Notes: generated from the sequence alone by a model not told the origin. A stretch of DNA of 51,898 nucleotides from Spirogloea muscicola (GCA_009602725.1 WELB01000063.1:386902-438799); one strand, 5' to 3'; positions 21,265 through 34,726 are shown, numbered from the stretch's first letter. Made by a program: numbers and translations.

Positions 21265-24200
21265 ATGTCGCCGCCGAAGAAGATGGTCGCGTTGCCAATC
21301 TTGGAGGCCGGCGTCCGGCGGTGGGACGCAAGCGAGGCAGCCCGGCGGTCGGCCGCCCCGTCGCTTTCCTTTGCTGACGCTGCCAAAAGGGAGGCAGAGC
21401 TGCCGGACGTGGGCGCGGGTGACCCCGGCCTCGACCTCGGCGCGGCGAGCGTGCCTCACTGCCGGCTCGAGAATGGCCAGCAGGCCGTCACGATCAAGGT
21501 CAGTCGTCCCTCTGTCGGCAGCAGCATTGGCCGGCATTCCGGTGGAGGCCCCCGCGACCCATTGAGAGGCGGCATGAGAGCTTGCTGACACTGCAAGCGG
21601 CGTGGTGCACCTCGCCTGGCAGCTCTCAACAGGGACTTCCTTCTATGGCACTGGCGAGACCGGCGGCTCGCTCGAGCGCACCGGCCGGCGGGTCAGGCCC
21701 TGCTCCTCCTCTCGACTCTCATCCAGCTTGCTGGATTCGCTTGTTGTTGCCAGGGCCAGCCATGCAGTATGCCAGAGCTCGGAGCTCCTAAACCCTCGCC
21801 TGCACGCTTCTGCTGTTGCGCAGATCGTCGGGTGGAACACCGACGCGTGGGGTTATGGCCGCAGCACATCGTCCCTGTACCAGTCGCACCCCTGGGTGCT
21901 TGCCGTGCTACCAGATGGCTCCGCGCTCGGCGTGCTCGCAGACACGACACGGCGGGTGGAGGTCGGTTATGGCCGGGCCGAGCCGACGATGCTTCATCTG
22001 CTGCTTCTGACTCAGCTCTCATTGCCCACGTCAGTGCCCACGCAATGGCAATGGCGCCAATGGCGCTCTCTCACTGGTAGCCCCTCTTCGGCCTGGCAGG
22101 TGGACCTGCGCAAGGAGGGTGTCATCCGCTTCGCCTCACCTGGAGCATACCCTGTCATCACATTTGGGCCGTTCTCAACCCCCGAGGCCGTCCTGACCTC
22201 CCTCTCGCACGCCATAGGTATGAGTACACACTGAGAAGCCTACGTATCAATATCACCGCGCTGAGGTCAAGTCGAGTGAAGCACGCCTTGAGTTGACAGT
22301 GCCAAGGATTATGAGCCATATTGGCTGCCCTCGACCCTCTCTTGAGATATTTGATCTGTTTTAGAGGGCTGCACCTTCTTGACCGCGGTTACTCCAAAAC
22401 CCTGAACCTCACATTCTTTTGGCCCTTGCGCTCGGGCGGTCGGCTGCGACGCAGGTGAGATGCCCATGCCCGCCAAGTGGACGCTGGGTTACCACCAGTG
22501 CCGCTGGAGTTATGAGACTGCTGACAGGGTCCTAGAGGTACTCCCGCCAGGCGCAGCGTGGGTCGCGCCCTCTCCTTCCTCTTCAGCATCCCTTGTCTAG
22601 AGTCCAAAAGGTGCACGCCTCTTTGATGCAGGCGCCTGAGCAATGGCCAGGCTGCCGCGGCCCTTGCTTCCCACAGGGACTCTTTTCATGCCCCCCCGGT
22701 GGTCGCTCGGGTTCCACCAGTGTCGCTTTAGCTATGAGCCAGACTCGCAGGTCCGCAAGGTGCGTACGTCTGTCTGAACAAGGCAAGAGCTGGCAAGGCA
22801 AGAGTCGGCCGCCTGATCGTACGGGCTGTGGCGCACACCTGCATCTTGCGAGAGCCTCAGCTTTCCCGGGCCCCTGGTTGCTAACTTGTTCGGAGGACGC
22901 CAAGTGGCTGATGTTACTGGGCGATGTTTGCCCTTTCATTACCTCCTTAATGGGTTCCAGATTATGTTTCAACAATAGTTATGGGAGTGAAGTGCAGTCT
23001 TGCCAGTCACTGTCCATAAGGCTAAGGTGCCCTGGTGCAGGTTGCGCGGGAGTTCCGTGAGCGGCAGATACCTTGCGATGTCATTTGGATGGACATTGAC
23101 TACATGGATGGCTTCCGCTGCTTCACCTTCGACCCAGTGAGTGACCCGCCTCCAGTCTTGCCAGCTGATCTTGATCAAGTCAAGCTTGCTTGGCAGCCAT
23201 GCTCGCCCTGGTCTTAGGTCCAAGTGAAGGCTGTCTTGCTGCTCCATGTCTGATTGTAGTGTGTGCCAAAGACCGTTCCTGGTATGGCTTCTCACAAGCC
23301 TGCCATGAATGGCAAGGCTCAGGCTTCAGTGCTGCTGTCCTTACTTGCGTGAGCTTCGGTTTACTTATAGGAAGTTTTATTGATAGGAAGTTAGAAAGCT
23401 TATGATAGTGGCATTCGTTACCCCACCTACAAATGATTGGAAGCATGTGTGATGGAGTAGCTGCTTGACTTGGCATTTGCAGAAGAAGTTCCCAGACCCC
23501 GAGGGCCTGGCTGCGGACTTGCACGCGCAGGGCTTCAAGGCGGTGTGGATGATTGATCCTGGAATCGCCCGCGACGAGGGCTACTCAGTGTACCGTCAGG
23601 GCACCGAGCAGGACGTCTGGGTGCAGCGTGCCAATGGCCAGCCCTTTGTGGGTAAGCGCTACAGTGGCTGACTTAACTGCCTCTGCGGAGAAGAAATAAT
23701 TTTTTATTTCTTATCCGCAGATTATTGAAACCTGAGAAATTAGGTGCCGTAAATGATGGGTTAGTAGGTCAAGCTCACCGGCCTGAATCGTTATCTTGTA
23801 TGGGAAGATGCTTGCGTCCTTCAATACCCTTTGACTCTTGATCCTTCGCTCATTGCCGTCAATTCAGTACTCAAAGGGAAGAAGATTATGGGGTTGAGCA
23901 GGTTATACAAGTGTCTCTCATGATTATGGTGCAGGTAATGTGTGGCCCGGCCCATGCGTCTTCCCAGATTACACGGCTGAGCGCGTGAGAAAGTGGTGGG
24001 CCGATCTCATCTGCAAATTCAGCTCCAGGGGAGTCGATGGCATCTGGAATGACATGAACGAGCCAGCCGTGTTCAACGTGAGCCACCACCACCCTACACG
24101 CCCTTGTCTACTCTCCTGATTTACAGCCTGCGCCCGCCATATCCACTATTGATCTCATTACAGCGCTGAAATCAAGCAGAGTTAGTGGCTGGCTCACAGC

Positions 24201-27200
24201 GTTCTGCACATGAATTTCACTGCCTGGAACGAGAGGTGGAAGGTAGGTGGCTAGGCCGGCAGTCTCACAACTATATTTACTACCTTGCAACGCTCGTTGG
24301 TCACTCTTGAAGGCCCTCGGCTTGTCCTTGTCCAGACGATCTCCAAGACGATGCCAGAGAACAACGTCCACCGTGGGGACAAGGAGCTTGGTGGCAAGCA
24401 GAGTCACGCCCACTATCACAATGTGAGCTCAAGCTATGCTTGATCACCGTGCACCTTAGTTGCTTGGTGTTGTCCTGATTGTCGAAGTACCGGTTGAGGT
24501 CAGGTCAGCAATAGTCAAGATAGCAGATTGGCGCATGTTCAGAAGATGCTGTCATATGGTCAGATAGTTTTACTCTAAGTTGCTAGCCGTAGATAGTAGG
24601 CTCTAGATTCCAGGTCTTTGCTGAGGAACCTGAGGCTAAGCTGCAGCTGGTGGTACTCCTGACTGGCTGCCGTGTTCGCGCTTGCCTTGCAGGTGTATGG
24701 CATGTTAATGGCGCGGTCCACCTTTGAGGGCATGCGATTGGCAGATCCCGACCGCCGCCCCTTTGTGCTGACCCGCGCGGCATACATTGGTAGCCAGCGG
24801 TATGCTGCGACGTGGACGGGCGACAATCTTGCCTCTTGGGAGCATCTGCACATGTCCATTGCCATGGGCCTCAATCTTGTGCGTCTGAGATACTTGCACA
24901 TGCTTTGGTTATTGTGACAGTGCAGCTAGTGGGTAAATGTTTTAGACAATTGTCAGAGTTGCCTACCTCTAAGCCTTACTTCCAAAGACAAAAGCCTGAA
25001 GCTGGGAGGATAAATAGCAGTGGCTACAGCTTGTTCTAGGTCTTGACTCCTTGCACTTCTTGTGAGAGCGTTGCTTTTACACAGACACAGTTGCTTGCAC
25101 AGTACTACAGAGCAAACTTTTCTGCACTTATCTCAACCATTCCCTTTCCTTCTATTGTCGAAGTTGACACCACTTGACACCTGTTTGTACCACTGCCAGT
25201 GCATCACTGCAAGGTACAGCAGGTTTACAAGGATCCTAGTGACTCAGCTGTAATCTGAGGTGTGCTACAGGGTCTCAGTGGACAACCCTTCTCTGGGCCA
25301 GACATTGGCGGCTTTGCAGGAGACTCGACGCCCCGTCTGTTTGCCAGGTCAGACTCGACCAGGGGACGTAACAGAGAGTGGCCACTCCAGGCATTCTGGT
25401 ATCAGCTATTATAGATACTGGACTGTACAAACCACATGACAGCTTGTGTTCATGATGGGGAACAGTGATTTTGGGAAGTCTTTACTCAGGCCTTACTCAA
25501 GCAGCTCTAGCCTGTCAGGTGGATGGGCATTGGAGCATTGCTTCCTTTCTCCAGAGGTCACTCTGAGCAAGGCACAGCGCACCATGAGCCCTGGTGCTTT
25601 GGGGAGGAGGTAAGGGTGCTTTGGTGGCCTGGTTCTGATTACGGTCTTTGCTGGCACAGTTGTGCCCAGACTTTGACTGCATCATTTGCACCTGTGACCA
25701 AGTAGTCATAGGCAAACACCTCAAAGGGCTTCATATCCGACTTGCCGGGGCATGCCACTTGACTTTGTCATATCAATCAGAGGGTGCTGTGATGAATCCT
25801 TTGAACTTGAGATCATGACAGCTATCGAGCTCTTGTCCTTGATAGTGGATGGCCATTACTGGCTCTTGGCTTGTGCTGTCCTTTAGCGATGACGCTCAGA
25901 ACAGCAGGTGCACATTGACAGTGCTAATGTCACTGTGGTTGCTATCCAGTGCGAAAATGTATCCCGGTCGGCCTTGCTGAGGAGATACCGCCTGCTGCCA
26001 CACCTCTACACCCTCTTTTACAAAGCTCACACCACAGGAGTACCTGTGATGACTCCAGTCTTCTTTGCAGGTGTGCATTGGCAGACCAAAGTTCACTGCT
26101 GAAGTATCTTACTGTCTACCTCTCAAGAAATTTGCAGCTGTCCCTCTGTTAGCATAAACCAAGTCCAAGGTCAAGTCCAAGTCTTTTCCGCAGAAGTAGG
26201 CCATAAGGTGCTCTCATCGATCTGTATCACAAAAGTCAGCTATTGTGTGAAGGTCCTGGTGAAAGTGGGTTCTGAGGCATCAGTGCTGGGTATGTAGCCC
26301 TTCAGTAAGAGCTATTGACCTGGGTTCTGAGGCATCAGTCCTGGGTATGTAGCCCTTCTGTAAGAGCTATTGACCTGGGCAATGTATGATGCAGACCCAA
26401 AGGATCCAAATCTGAGGGATATCGAGGACTGTTTCCTCCTAGGCAACCTCCTTGTGGCAGCAAGGTGACCACTGCACACTTGTAACGGTTCAATAAAGCC
26501 TGACTACAACAGTGGACCTTGAGTACATGCAGCCAACCTGGAATGGCTTGTGGCAGCATGGTCTATGTCTTGTATATGCACATGACTCACTAGGCACTTG
26601 GCTCGGTCTTGATAATGTGCTTAATGTCTTTCAGCACTGATAAGCGACGAGCAGCTGAGCCAGGCTCTGTGGTGCTGCCTGCGGGCACATGGCAACGCTT
26701 CCACTTTGACGACAGTCACCCGGTACTAAGCTGCAGCCCATAATATGGCACTTATATGGGTGCCCAGGTGTTAGTCAAGTTGGTCTTCATCTATTTGGTG
26801 CTTTTGGTGTGCACTTGCTTAGAGCTGTTTCTCTTATTGCTTGTTTCTTATCTTAGGACCTCCCACTTCTCTATCTGCGAGGGGGTTCCATTGTCCCCAC
26901 TGGGCCACCCCATCAGAGCGTCACAGAGTGCTCGCCCGAGGATCCCATTACGCTTCTCATTGCACTGGACTCTGAAGGTGATGACAATTTCTCAACATGT
27001 ATATCTAGATAGTTCTCAGCTTGTGCGGTCTGGCCACTGTATATTCATATGCTAGTGTTATGATGATCAAGGTCGAAGTTTCGGAAAGCAACTTGCACGC
27101 GTAATAGTATGCAGTGAAATAAGGTGGACCAGATTATTACACGCCGAGTATTATGTTTCTACAAAATGATATACATTATCGAAAGCACTTATTGTTCTCA

Positions 27201-29477
27201 GGCAAGGCTGAGGGCCAGCTCTTTGAGGACACTGGTGACGGTTACGGTTTCCAAAAGGGCAAGTACCTGCTTAGCACCTACAGCGCCGCTGAGGAAGACG
27301 GGCAGCTTCACATCTCCGTCAAAGCTGCTGAGGGCTCACTGCAGCGGCCCAGGAGAGCGCTTCGAGCTTGCCTTCTCCTTGGGGAATGCACGCAGGTGCA
27401 TTGAGAGAATTTATCTCTACTTCGTCCACTTGCTGAGGATAAGTTAATTTAGCCTTTCCGTTGTGGAGGTTCTAGATGATGTCCAACTTTGCTAGGGCCT
27501 GTCATTCTGAGGGCCAGAAGCCATGCAGATGGTAATGCTATTTCACAATTGTGGGTCTACAATTGCAGGGGTTTGAGTACTGAGCCTCCACTCGTCAACT
27601 CCATTTGCTGTTATTGATCTCGCTGCTGCTTTATGCAGCTTACAAGAAGCGGTACACCTCCGTGCTTGTGGTCATCCTTGCAGGTAGAAGCTGAAGGGGT
27701 GGATGGCGAGCTTCTTGTGATGAAATTGCCCGACAGGACAGAGACTGAGACGATGGTGACCAGCACAAAGGAGATCCTCCAGCATGCTGGTGTGTCGCAG
27801 CTTCTCTGTCGTAGTGGTGCCCCTGATACAGCTTTCAAAGCATTCTTTGCGAGAACAGTGCCTGCATTCTCTTAGTGTGTCTATCTTTGTCAGTGATGGT
27901 GGTTAGCACCGTGTGGTCTGAACTACGTCTGAATTGCCTCCTTGTACAAACTTCAGTGAACGGCAGAGGTCTGGAGGACGATGAGAGCAGGGAGGAGCAG
28001 CTTGAGCAGGAGCCAGAATTCAAGACGTTTGTGGAGCTGGCCGCCGGTGACTGGCTCGCCAAGGTGGCGCCCTGGATTGGTGGCAGGATCATCTCGCTCA
28101 TTCACGCTCCAACAGGTGCATCCAAATATCAGCCAGTCATGGACCTTTTCCAATCCATCGAACTCTGTACAATTCATGCTGCTTGCACAGGAGAGCACTC
28201 ACAGGTGTGATCGAGATCAAGGAAAGCATCTCATGCAAGTAGCGCACTTTTGTGTCAGGGAGAGAATGGCTGGAGGCGAAGCTGGAACAAGGGGGCTACG
28301 AAGAGTACAGCGGGCCTGAGTACCGAGCGGTCGGCTGCACAGAGCCGTACGAGGTCCTCAAGTGGGTTGCCAGCCCATGGCATTTGACATTGATGGGTTC
28401 ACTGGTGTCAGCCTAGTCGTGTGGGGCTTATTATTAGCCACTGAAGCTCCTGGAGTGGAGAATGCAGGGAGACTCCATCAGAGTGATCTTCAAGCAGGAA
28501 CAGTACATCTTGCAGCTTGGTTTTGTTTAACGCCTTGCTAGATACTGTCGTTGGCTCTGGGCTGCCAAGCAGGAGGACGACGACGCCGAAGGGCGTGGAC
28601 AGCAGCGTGACCATGGAGGGCGACATCGGCGGGGGCCTGGTGCTGCTGAGGACCATCCAAGTGCCATTGGACGACCTCCACAGGCTCTGCATCTCGTCAA
28701 GCATCGAGGCGCGCGCCATTGGGGCCGGCGCAGGCGGCTTCTCTCGGTGACTGACCTTCCTGCAGCTCGGATCCGCTTGACATTATGGGCAGATCACTGC
28801 TCTGTGTCTAATCTTGACCTCCTAGACGCAGGACCTTCTGTACACAACTTTACTTGATGCTGGCCGCCATCATCTCAAGGCTTATTGCGGCTATGGTGTA
28901 ACCCATTACCTCTCAGACTTTCAGCATTCAGCTGAAGAGATCCCTCCTTGCTGAATCGACTGATCCATTTCGTTTGGCTTCGCGGTTTTGTAGGCCCGTG
29001 TGCCTGCGTGCGCACCCGTCCTTTAAGCTGCCCCACACAGCAGACGCAGTCGTGCGCTTCACAGCAATCGATGGCAGCACCCACGAGCTGCGGGCGGAGT
29101 TCGGGGAGGCCGTCCTCAAGGGCACAGACCGCCCCAATGGTACACTCTTCTCACTGTCTGTACTTGTATACGTGCACTTGATTGCTTACATTTTCAGGCA
29201 TTGCATCAGTTGCTGAATTCACCTGCACAGTCGCAATTCATGAGCAAGTAATGAATCTCTGTGCCGTGCAGGCGAGTGGATGCTGGCGGACCTCGCAGAG
29301 GGTGCGGCCATTGTGAGCAGGTTCGACGTCAGCGAGGTGGAGGCGTGCATGGTGCACTGGGGTGGCGGCTACTGCAACCTGGAGCTCTGGTCGCCCGAGC
29401 GGCCCGTGTCCAAGGACACGCCGCTGCGCGTCGCGCACTCCTACGAGGCCCAGCGCGTTGCAAAGCTCGTGGAGTAG
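21265..29477 (+). CDS. HGL1: Heteroglycan glucosidase 1-like GH31 alpha-glucosidase
   Basis: Exons: 21265-21498, 21581-21691, 21824-21961, 22100-22217, 22455-22537, 23041-23136, 23483-23651, 23935-24077, 24336-24422, 24693-24878, 25271-25347, 25519-25609, 25950-26070, 26395-26464, 26635-26722, 26857-26977, 27202-27395, 27684-27789, 27957-28115, 28259-28361, 28570-28746, 28994-29139, 29272-29477; 1007 residues, close to the ~990 of the plant enzyme. Plant HGL1 is a GH31 enzyme linked to cytosolic heteroglycan turnover downstream of starch breakdown. LSTGTSFYGTGETGGSLERT and WNTDAWGYG mark the N-domain. Asp356 in IWNDMNEPAVF is the nucleophile and Asp437 in WTGDN the acid/base. RGHSEQGTAHHEPW and EARAIGAGAGGFSR confirm the plant clade. 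No signal peptide is seen, consistent with the cytosol. Exon 2's acceptor has a weak pyrimidine tract and is the least certain border. An alternative exon 5 is listed separately. Confidence 0.93.
22677..22759 (+). other. HGL1: Duplicated alternative exon 5b of the HGL1-like gene
   Basis: This 83-base segment lies in the intron after exon 5 (22455-22537, also 83 bases). It has its own acceptor (cttcccacag) and donor (aag|gtgcgt), with the same phases as exon 5. It encodes GTLFMPPRWSLGF then HQCRFSYEPDSQVRK, against GEMPMPAKWTLGY and HQCRWSYETADRVLE from exon 5. There is no stop in frame. Using both exons together would shift the frame, so only one could be used per mRNA. Residue 218 changes from Trp to Phe between the versions. 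A recently dead exon copy is the alternative. Confidence 0.75.
26266..26375. repeat. HGL1: 55-bp tandem duplication in an HGL1 intron
   Basis: Two adjacent 55-base units begin tgggttctgaggcatcagt at 26266 and 26321 and differ at about two positions. They lie 19 bases before the exon 14 acceptor region and do not touch coding sequence. Confidence 0.85.
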
Positions 29478-30362
29478 CCCGCCGTCTCTGCGCCGTTGCC
29501 ACTGGAACCCATGTTCTGCAATTGCCGACCTTTCCTTCAGATAGTGAGCCCTATAGTCTGATTACTTGGCGCCTGTGCGCACACTACGACAGCAGCTTCT
29601 GCACCTCAAAAGTACTTATCCATGTGGGCCTGATTACTGGCCACTATGCTGGCATTCAGCATTGTGCAAAGTTGACATGTACGGAGCACTCGTGCAGCAT
29701 GCTCACTCTCCTTACTGCAGGGGGCTGCCACTGGCGCTCATGCTCCACCTTAAGCACGCACAGCCCAGTCGGCCCCAATAATCTGGCTGTGAATTGTGGT
29801 CGAGGGTGTAAGTGTGTTGCACTCTTGACCTAGAGTGGATGCCATCTACAGCAGCAACTGCATGCGCAGTGGGTACGCACATAGTGGCAAGCTCCTCGGT
29901 CGTCAGCACGACTGCTTAAACAAATTGTCGAAGGAGCTGGCATTCACGTCGACCGAGCTCTCAGCACTGCAGAGGTAAGGTGGGGTGCAGATGTAGGGGC
30001 TTAGCCAAGTAGGGATGTAGCAGGGAGTCCAGTAACAGGAGCGAGTGGAGGCTGGCCAATATGCGGTCTCATTGAGCTCAAACCTCGCTGCCTCTGAACT
30101 ACTGTCATGGAGCTGAATTTCCTTTTCCAAGCCGCTACTTGGCAGCCTAGCTGCCCTGACTGCATAATGGACGTCTCCCTACACTCATGATCCTACCTAT
30201 GAAAAGTCGCTACCTATGTAGACCATCCCCATAGGTTGGGACTTCGATGTCCCTGGCATTGACTTTATTTGGAAAAATTGGGTAGTCCTTGCTTAGGGTG
30301 GGGCACATTCCCAACCAACCAAAATGTGGATCTACCACCTTGAGGTTAGTGGGGTTTGATAA
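29478..30362. other. Convergent intergenic region
   Basis: Lies between the stop codons of the HGL1-like gene and the RRM gene, which converge. It should contain both 3' UTRs. No conserved coding sequence, RNA gene or repeat is visible. Confidence 0.4.
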
Positions 30363-32799
30363 TCACGTTGAGATGCGATCTGCACTGCTCGCGGCTTCCT
30401 TGACAGACTGGATCTCACGCGGGTGTTGCTGCTGCTGTGATGGCCGCGGCTGCTGTCTCGAGGACGTTGCATTAGCTGGCAGCTGCAAGATAGGGTTGAC
30501 GTCTGCCATATGATGGAAGTCTGCAAAATGGATAGTCCTGTCATCTTGCCACGTACCAGTAACATCCAACGGTCCAGTTGGGCTGGCATCTTCTCCATGG
30601 TTGTAGAAGCCCATCTGCGGCTGTGGTGGGCCGCTGCATGTTGGAGGCAGCGTGTAACTACTTCCCAGCATCATTGGAGCTGCCGGCCAATAGGCCATTG
30701 GTACCAAGCCTTGTCCGGTGTCATACATGCCCACTTGCACGCCATAGCTTCCCTGCAGGAAAGTGTTGGCTGACAAGCAGCGCTCCGAGCCGGCCTGGAT
30801 CTCCACAGGTGCATGAAGACCAGGTTGACCTGCAACATAAGGCTGAGGAATGCTATATCCAGGAGGGCTGACTGTCTGCCCGTATACTTCTGCAGCAAAT
30901 TTGCAACCATAATATCGGTTGACCTCTTTCATATGTTTTAGCCATGCAAGTCGCAGATGATGCTGCCAAAGTGCTGCAATTGTGGCTTCACCAGAAAGTG
31001 CCTGAAATTGATCTTTACTTTCGGGTGAGGTTTGTATTCACCTGCAAGTTTGTGTGTCGGAGACAATCTCCCTAAAAAATCCGATGTCTGCCTCCTAGGT
31101 AGTGAAACAGATCGCCGAGGCTCTGCTTTCTTGACTTCCACCCCCTTCCCCCCAATCTCCTGTACACTGCAGGACAAGCAGTTTTCGTGAAATTCATTTC
31201 AGCTCCAAGACATACCTAGCTAGCTGAATGCTGACAAGTTGCTAGACAAGGTCGAATATTTGGTCATTGAGATTGAGAACCTTGCAAAGGATTAAATTGT
31301 TGATACATAGCAAGCTGTGAAAAGCATCTCATTTCCTGTTCATACCTTCCAGCAAGCAACGCCCTTGCTGCAGCTTGCTCTGTCTCAAAGGTGATGAAAG
31401 CGAAGCCTCGTGACCTTTGGGTCTCCCTATCTCGTAGGACCTGGGCTTCTAGGACCTGGACGATAAGATGTGGTGATCAATTATGCAGATAAGTTGCTGC
31501 TTCACAACACAAGATGCTCTGAATCAGTCTTCTCTGTCAGAGCAGCAGTGATTCCATACATGATGCAAATGCTAAGAACCTTGAAGCGTCTATCAAGTGA
31601 CTACTTACCCGACCAAAGCGAGCAAAGTGTAGAACAATAACATCTTCTGCGATGTGGTTGGGGAGACCTCCGACGAAGAGCTTTCTTAGTCTTGGCGATT
31701 GAATGGCTCTTGCCTGTGTGATGACATGACAGAAACACAGTCTATCATTCATTACTAATTACACTCATCAGGCAGGTGGAAGGAACCGTCAAGGGATTGC
31801 GTGCATCAAGGCAGCCTTCTACAAGAGCTTCCAGGCCCCAGAGCTTGCACCTGCTGCATTCTAAGCGCAGCGTCTCGTGGGACGGGGAGTTTCACTTCGA
31901 CCATCCTGCACAGGCGGTGGCCAATTATCATAGTCGGGCAGCAGCAAGCATCTACAAGGGCTTTGCCAGGCAGTATGCCTAGGATGAAGGGGACATCGAT
32001 GTTGTTTGTCAAAGCAACTTCTCAGGCAGTAACTTTTGTTTAGTTGTACAAATGTCGAGAATGGAGGACTTCTACCCATCGCTGCGCAAGCTTGCACAGA
32101 AGAAGTCAGAGCTGAGACCTATGCAAGACAAATTGGTCCTTACCTTCCCTGGATGATCTGGGGTTGGTGGAGGGCCTCGTCGCTAGAATACTGCTCAAGG
32201 AAAGTGACGAAGCCGAATCCCCGAGATCGCCCAGTTGCACGATCTTTCACTACGACTGCAACACATGCATGCAAGGATCACAACTCGATTGATAGGCAGC
32301 TGCAATTACTACAGTACAGTCCTGGCAGTGGCGGCCGAATGTCTCGGCTCAAAGCAGCACATTCAGGAGCTCGTGTATGTAGACCTAACCGAAGATGAAC
32401 AGCATGCAATCACCAGGATTTTTGACAATCTGACAGCCGCATCATGTCAGGATGCTGTCATCTTAGGCTTGCGGACTTAAGTTTGTACCTGCATCCGTTA
32501 TCTCCCCATACTTTGCAAAGTGACGGGTCAAATCCTCAGTTGTTGTCTAATAGCCAGTAAAACACATGCAGGCAGCCGCAAGCAAACACAGCATGAGGAG
32601 GTGCTGACTGAGGCACCATTTAGGCACAGAGACTATGTAACTCAAGGGAAAGCTTGAGGTAAAGAGCAGGCGCAGAGGACCCAGAAGACAAGCATGACAT
32701 ATTTACCTGCCAGGGGAGCCCTCCCACAAAAATCTTGCAGTCTTCCACGACACCAACATCCCCAAGCAAGTCTTCAACATTCTCGTGCTTGTGCTGCAT
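30363..32799 (-). CDS. RNA-binding protein with two RRM domains (hnRNP/Musashi type)
   Basis: Minus-strand exons, 5' to 3': 32799-32707, 32546-32489, 32255-32144, 31905-31851, 31713-31609, 31455-31346, 31166-31042, 30889-30363; 394 residues, phases agree. RRM1 has RNP2 KIFVGGLP (residues 22-29) and RNP1 RGFGFVTF (62-69). RRM2 has KLFVGGLP (117-124) and RGFAFITF (157-164), ending GGKGVEVKKAEPR. Aromatic residues in both motifs are intact, so RNA binding is expected. The last ~170 residues are Tyr/Pro/Gln-rich and end in a QQQQ stretch, as in plant two-RRM hnRNP1-like proteins; they act in mRNA processing or stability, usually in the nucleus. The first Met is placed at 32799. The open frame continues upstream to about 32862 without an ATG, so an earlier exon is possible. 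Confidence 0.87.
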
Positions 32800-34724
32800 G
32801 GTCAGAATGTCTGGCTGTACTGACTTCCCAGTTTCTCTAATGGATTGTGCACTGTCGGACAAACAAGCGGGCTAAGCATTCAGTGGCACAGCATGACGTA
32901 TAGCAACTAGTGAAGGCTGGATTTGCAGGGTAGCCGAGGCAAGCAGTCAGTATGTAGCTTTACATTGACGGCTCCAGCTACTACAAATCAGTCTGATAAT
33001 TGGAAACAGATGGACCGTCCAAGCCGTGACCCAGCACCCCGCTGTCAAGGTCGCCAGCGATAGTTATCAGTCTGCTGATACGATCGTTAGCTGATGGCTA
33101 CACAGCTGTGGCAACATGTCGGCTCTCACCACGTTTCGCCACTTTGCACTTCTGCTGATTGCGCTCCTGTTGTAGAAGTGGCATCGTCCATGTCTGAGCC
33201 TGATTTGCTGCAGGGTAATAGCTGGCAAGGAAAGTGTTACATGCTAAATGAGGGCCACAACTGCTGCAATGAAAGATTGGCATTCTGCAAGGTACGTTGA
33301 CACGAACCTTTATCACTTAAGTAGCTATGATAGAGAGAGGTTATCTAAGGCCTCGAACAGCCACCGCCCTCTACTGGAAGCGTCCTTTCTATTTAAGGAC
33401 CTCAATATCTACACCCAGAAGTCAAAAGGCGGTCCATCTGCCATGACTTTCTAGTTGCCATTCCAGTCATTGTCTGCCTGGCTGCGAGCAGACTGTCTAA
33501 TGATATGCAGGAGGGATCATGACATTACGATGCTTGACCTTCGCTTTACTTGAGGCATACATGCGGTCAGCAGCATAGACTATATGTCTTTGCAAAGTTC
33601 ACGTAATGATATGATCACAACATATGTATATTCATATGACTACAACAGAAACAGGCATCTCGTGTGGATGTTTGCAATGAGGAGCAGAACCTTCCGAGCA
33701 ATGATCAGCTATCGGTGAAGTGGAGCATGATGGGTCGCTTGACCAATCAGAGTTGTCGAGCCTGGATGCGAGTAGGACTTCTCATACGTAAGGATCTTAT
33801 AGGTGTCAGCTTGTCAAGGTCTGCTTCAGCTCGCTATATGGCATGATCTGTGTTGTCCAAATGCATACCCAACACATCCTGCATAAGTCACGAGATCATA
33901 TCACATTGTTGACCAACTGACAACTTGACAGACTAAGTGGTGTGCAAAGACAACTCTTGCTACATCACTAGTTTGTCGCTGCAGATGCACACTGCCGAAT
34001 GCTGCTGCTCAACGAGGCCGTCTTGTCCATCGCTAGACATCCTTGGAGTTTCTTCGCAAGTGGCTTTGCCAGATGCATGTGCAATTAGAAGAAGCAGGCT
34101 CCGCTTACGGCGAGTTTGCAGCAGCATGGAAGCTGAAGTTGGCGAAGTATAGGCGCCTTGCCAAGTGCTTCACAAGGTTGTGGTCGTGGAAGGCCTATGA
34201 ATGCATCTGTACCTCCACCACCAGGTTGGCAAGCAGGAAGTTCTCGCACGGAGTCTCCGTGCCAGCGTTGGATGCGAGCGATATCGTGCCGCTGCGGGCT
34301 AACTTTCGCTCGCCAGCCGTCTTCTCAGCAGTGTGGCCAGTGAAGCGGGTCCTTGTGGCGCCTGCTCAGCTGCTATTGCAGCAGCATGATCTGCCGTCGC
34401 ATAAGAGCAGAGCCGTCGGCGGTGTCGGGAAGCCTCGCGCCGCCAGCCAGACGCCTGCTCGGGTAGCAGTCCCCCTCGGCCGGCCGTCTAATGCGCTATA
34501 CCACTTCCTGGCGGCACTGCAGGGCCAAGATGGCGTCGCGGTGGCGGACGGCGCGCTGCCCGCACCGTGAGGCGTCTCTGCTGCAGGCGGCTGCTGGGGG
34601 TGTGGCGCCTGCGGTGGTAAGGCGGGGGTGGGAGAGCGGGGAGGTGGAGAGCAAGGGAAGGAGGGAGGAAGAGAAAGGGAGGGAGAGATAGAGAGGGAGG
34701 TGGAGAGAGGGAGGGGAGGGGGGG

Positions 34725-34726
<2 letters not shown>
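32800..34726. other. Region between the RRM gene and the assembly gap
   Basis: Probably contains the RRM promoter. A retrotransposon scrap is at about 33356-33405 (listed separately). A plus-strand open frame at 34043-34570 encodes a Leu/Ala/Lys-rich peptide (LEEAGSAYGEFAAAWKLKLA) without an ATG start or known relatives. Its codon pattern becomes GC-rich only in the last third, so it may be chance. GC and purine content rises sharply from 34560 toward the GA repeat. Confidence 0.35.
33356..33405 (+). repeat. Isolated retrotransposon 3' fragment
   Basis: The segment cagccaccgccctctactgg followed by aagcgtcctttctat matches pieces at about 16660-16690 and 20243-20280 inside the retrotransposon clusters. 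It is a short, isolated plus-strand remnant. Confidence 0.6.
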
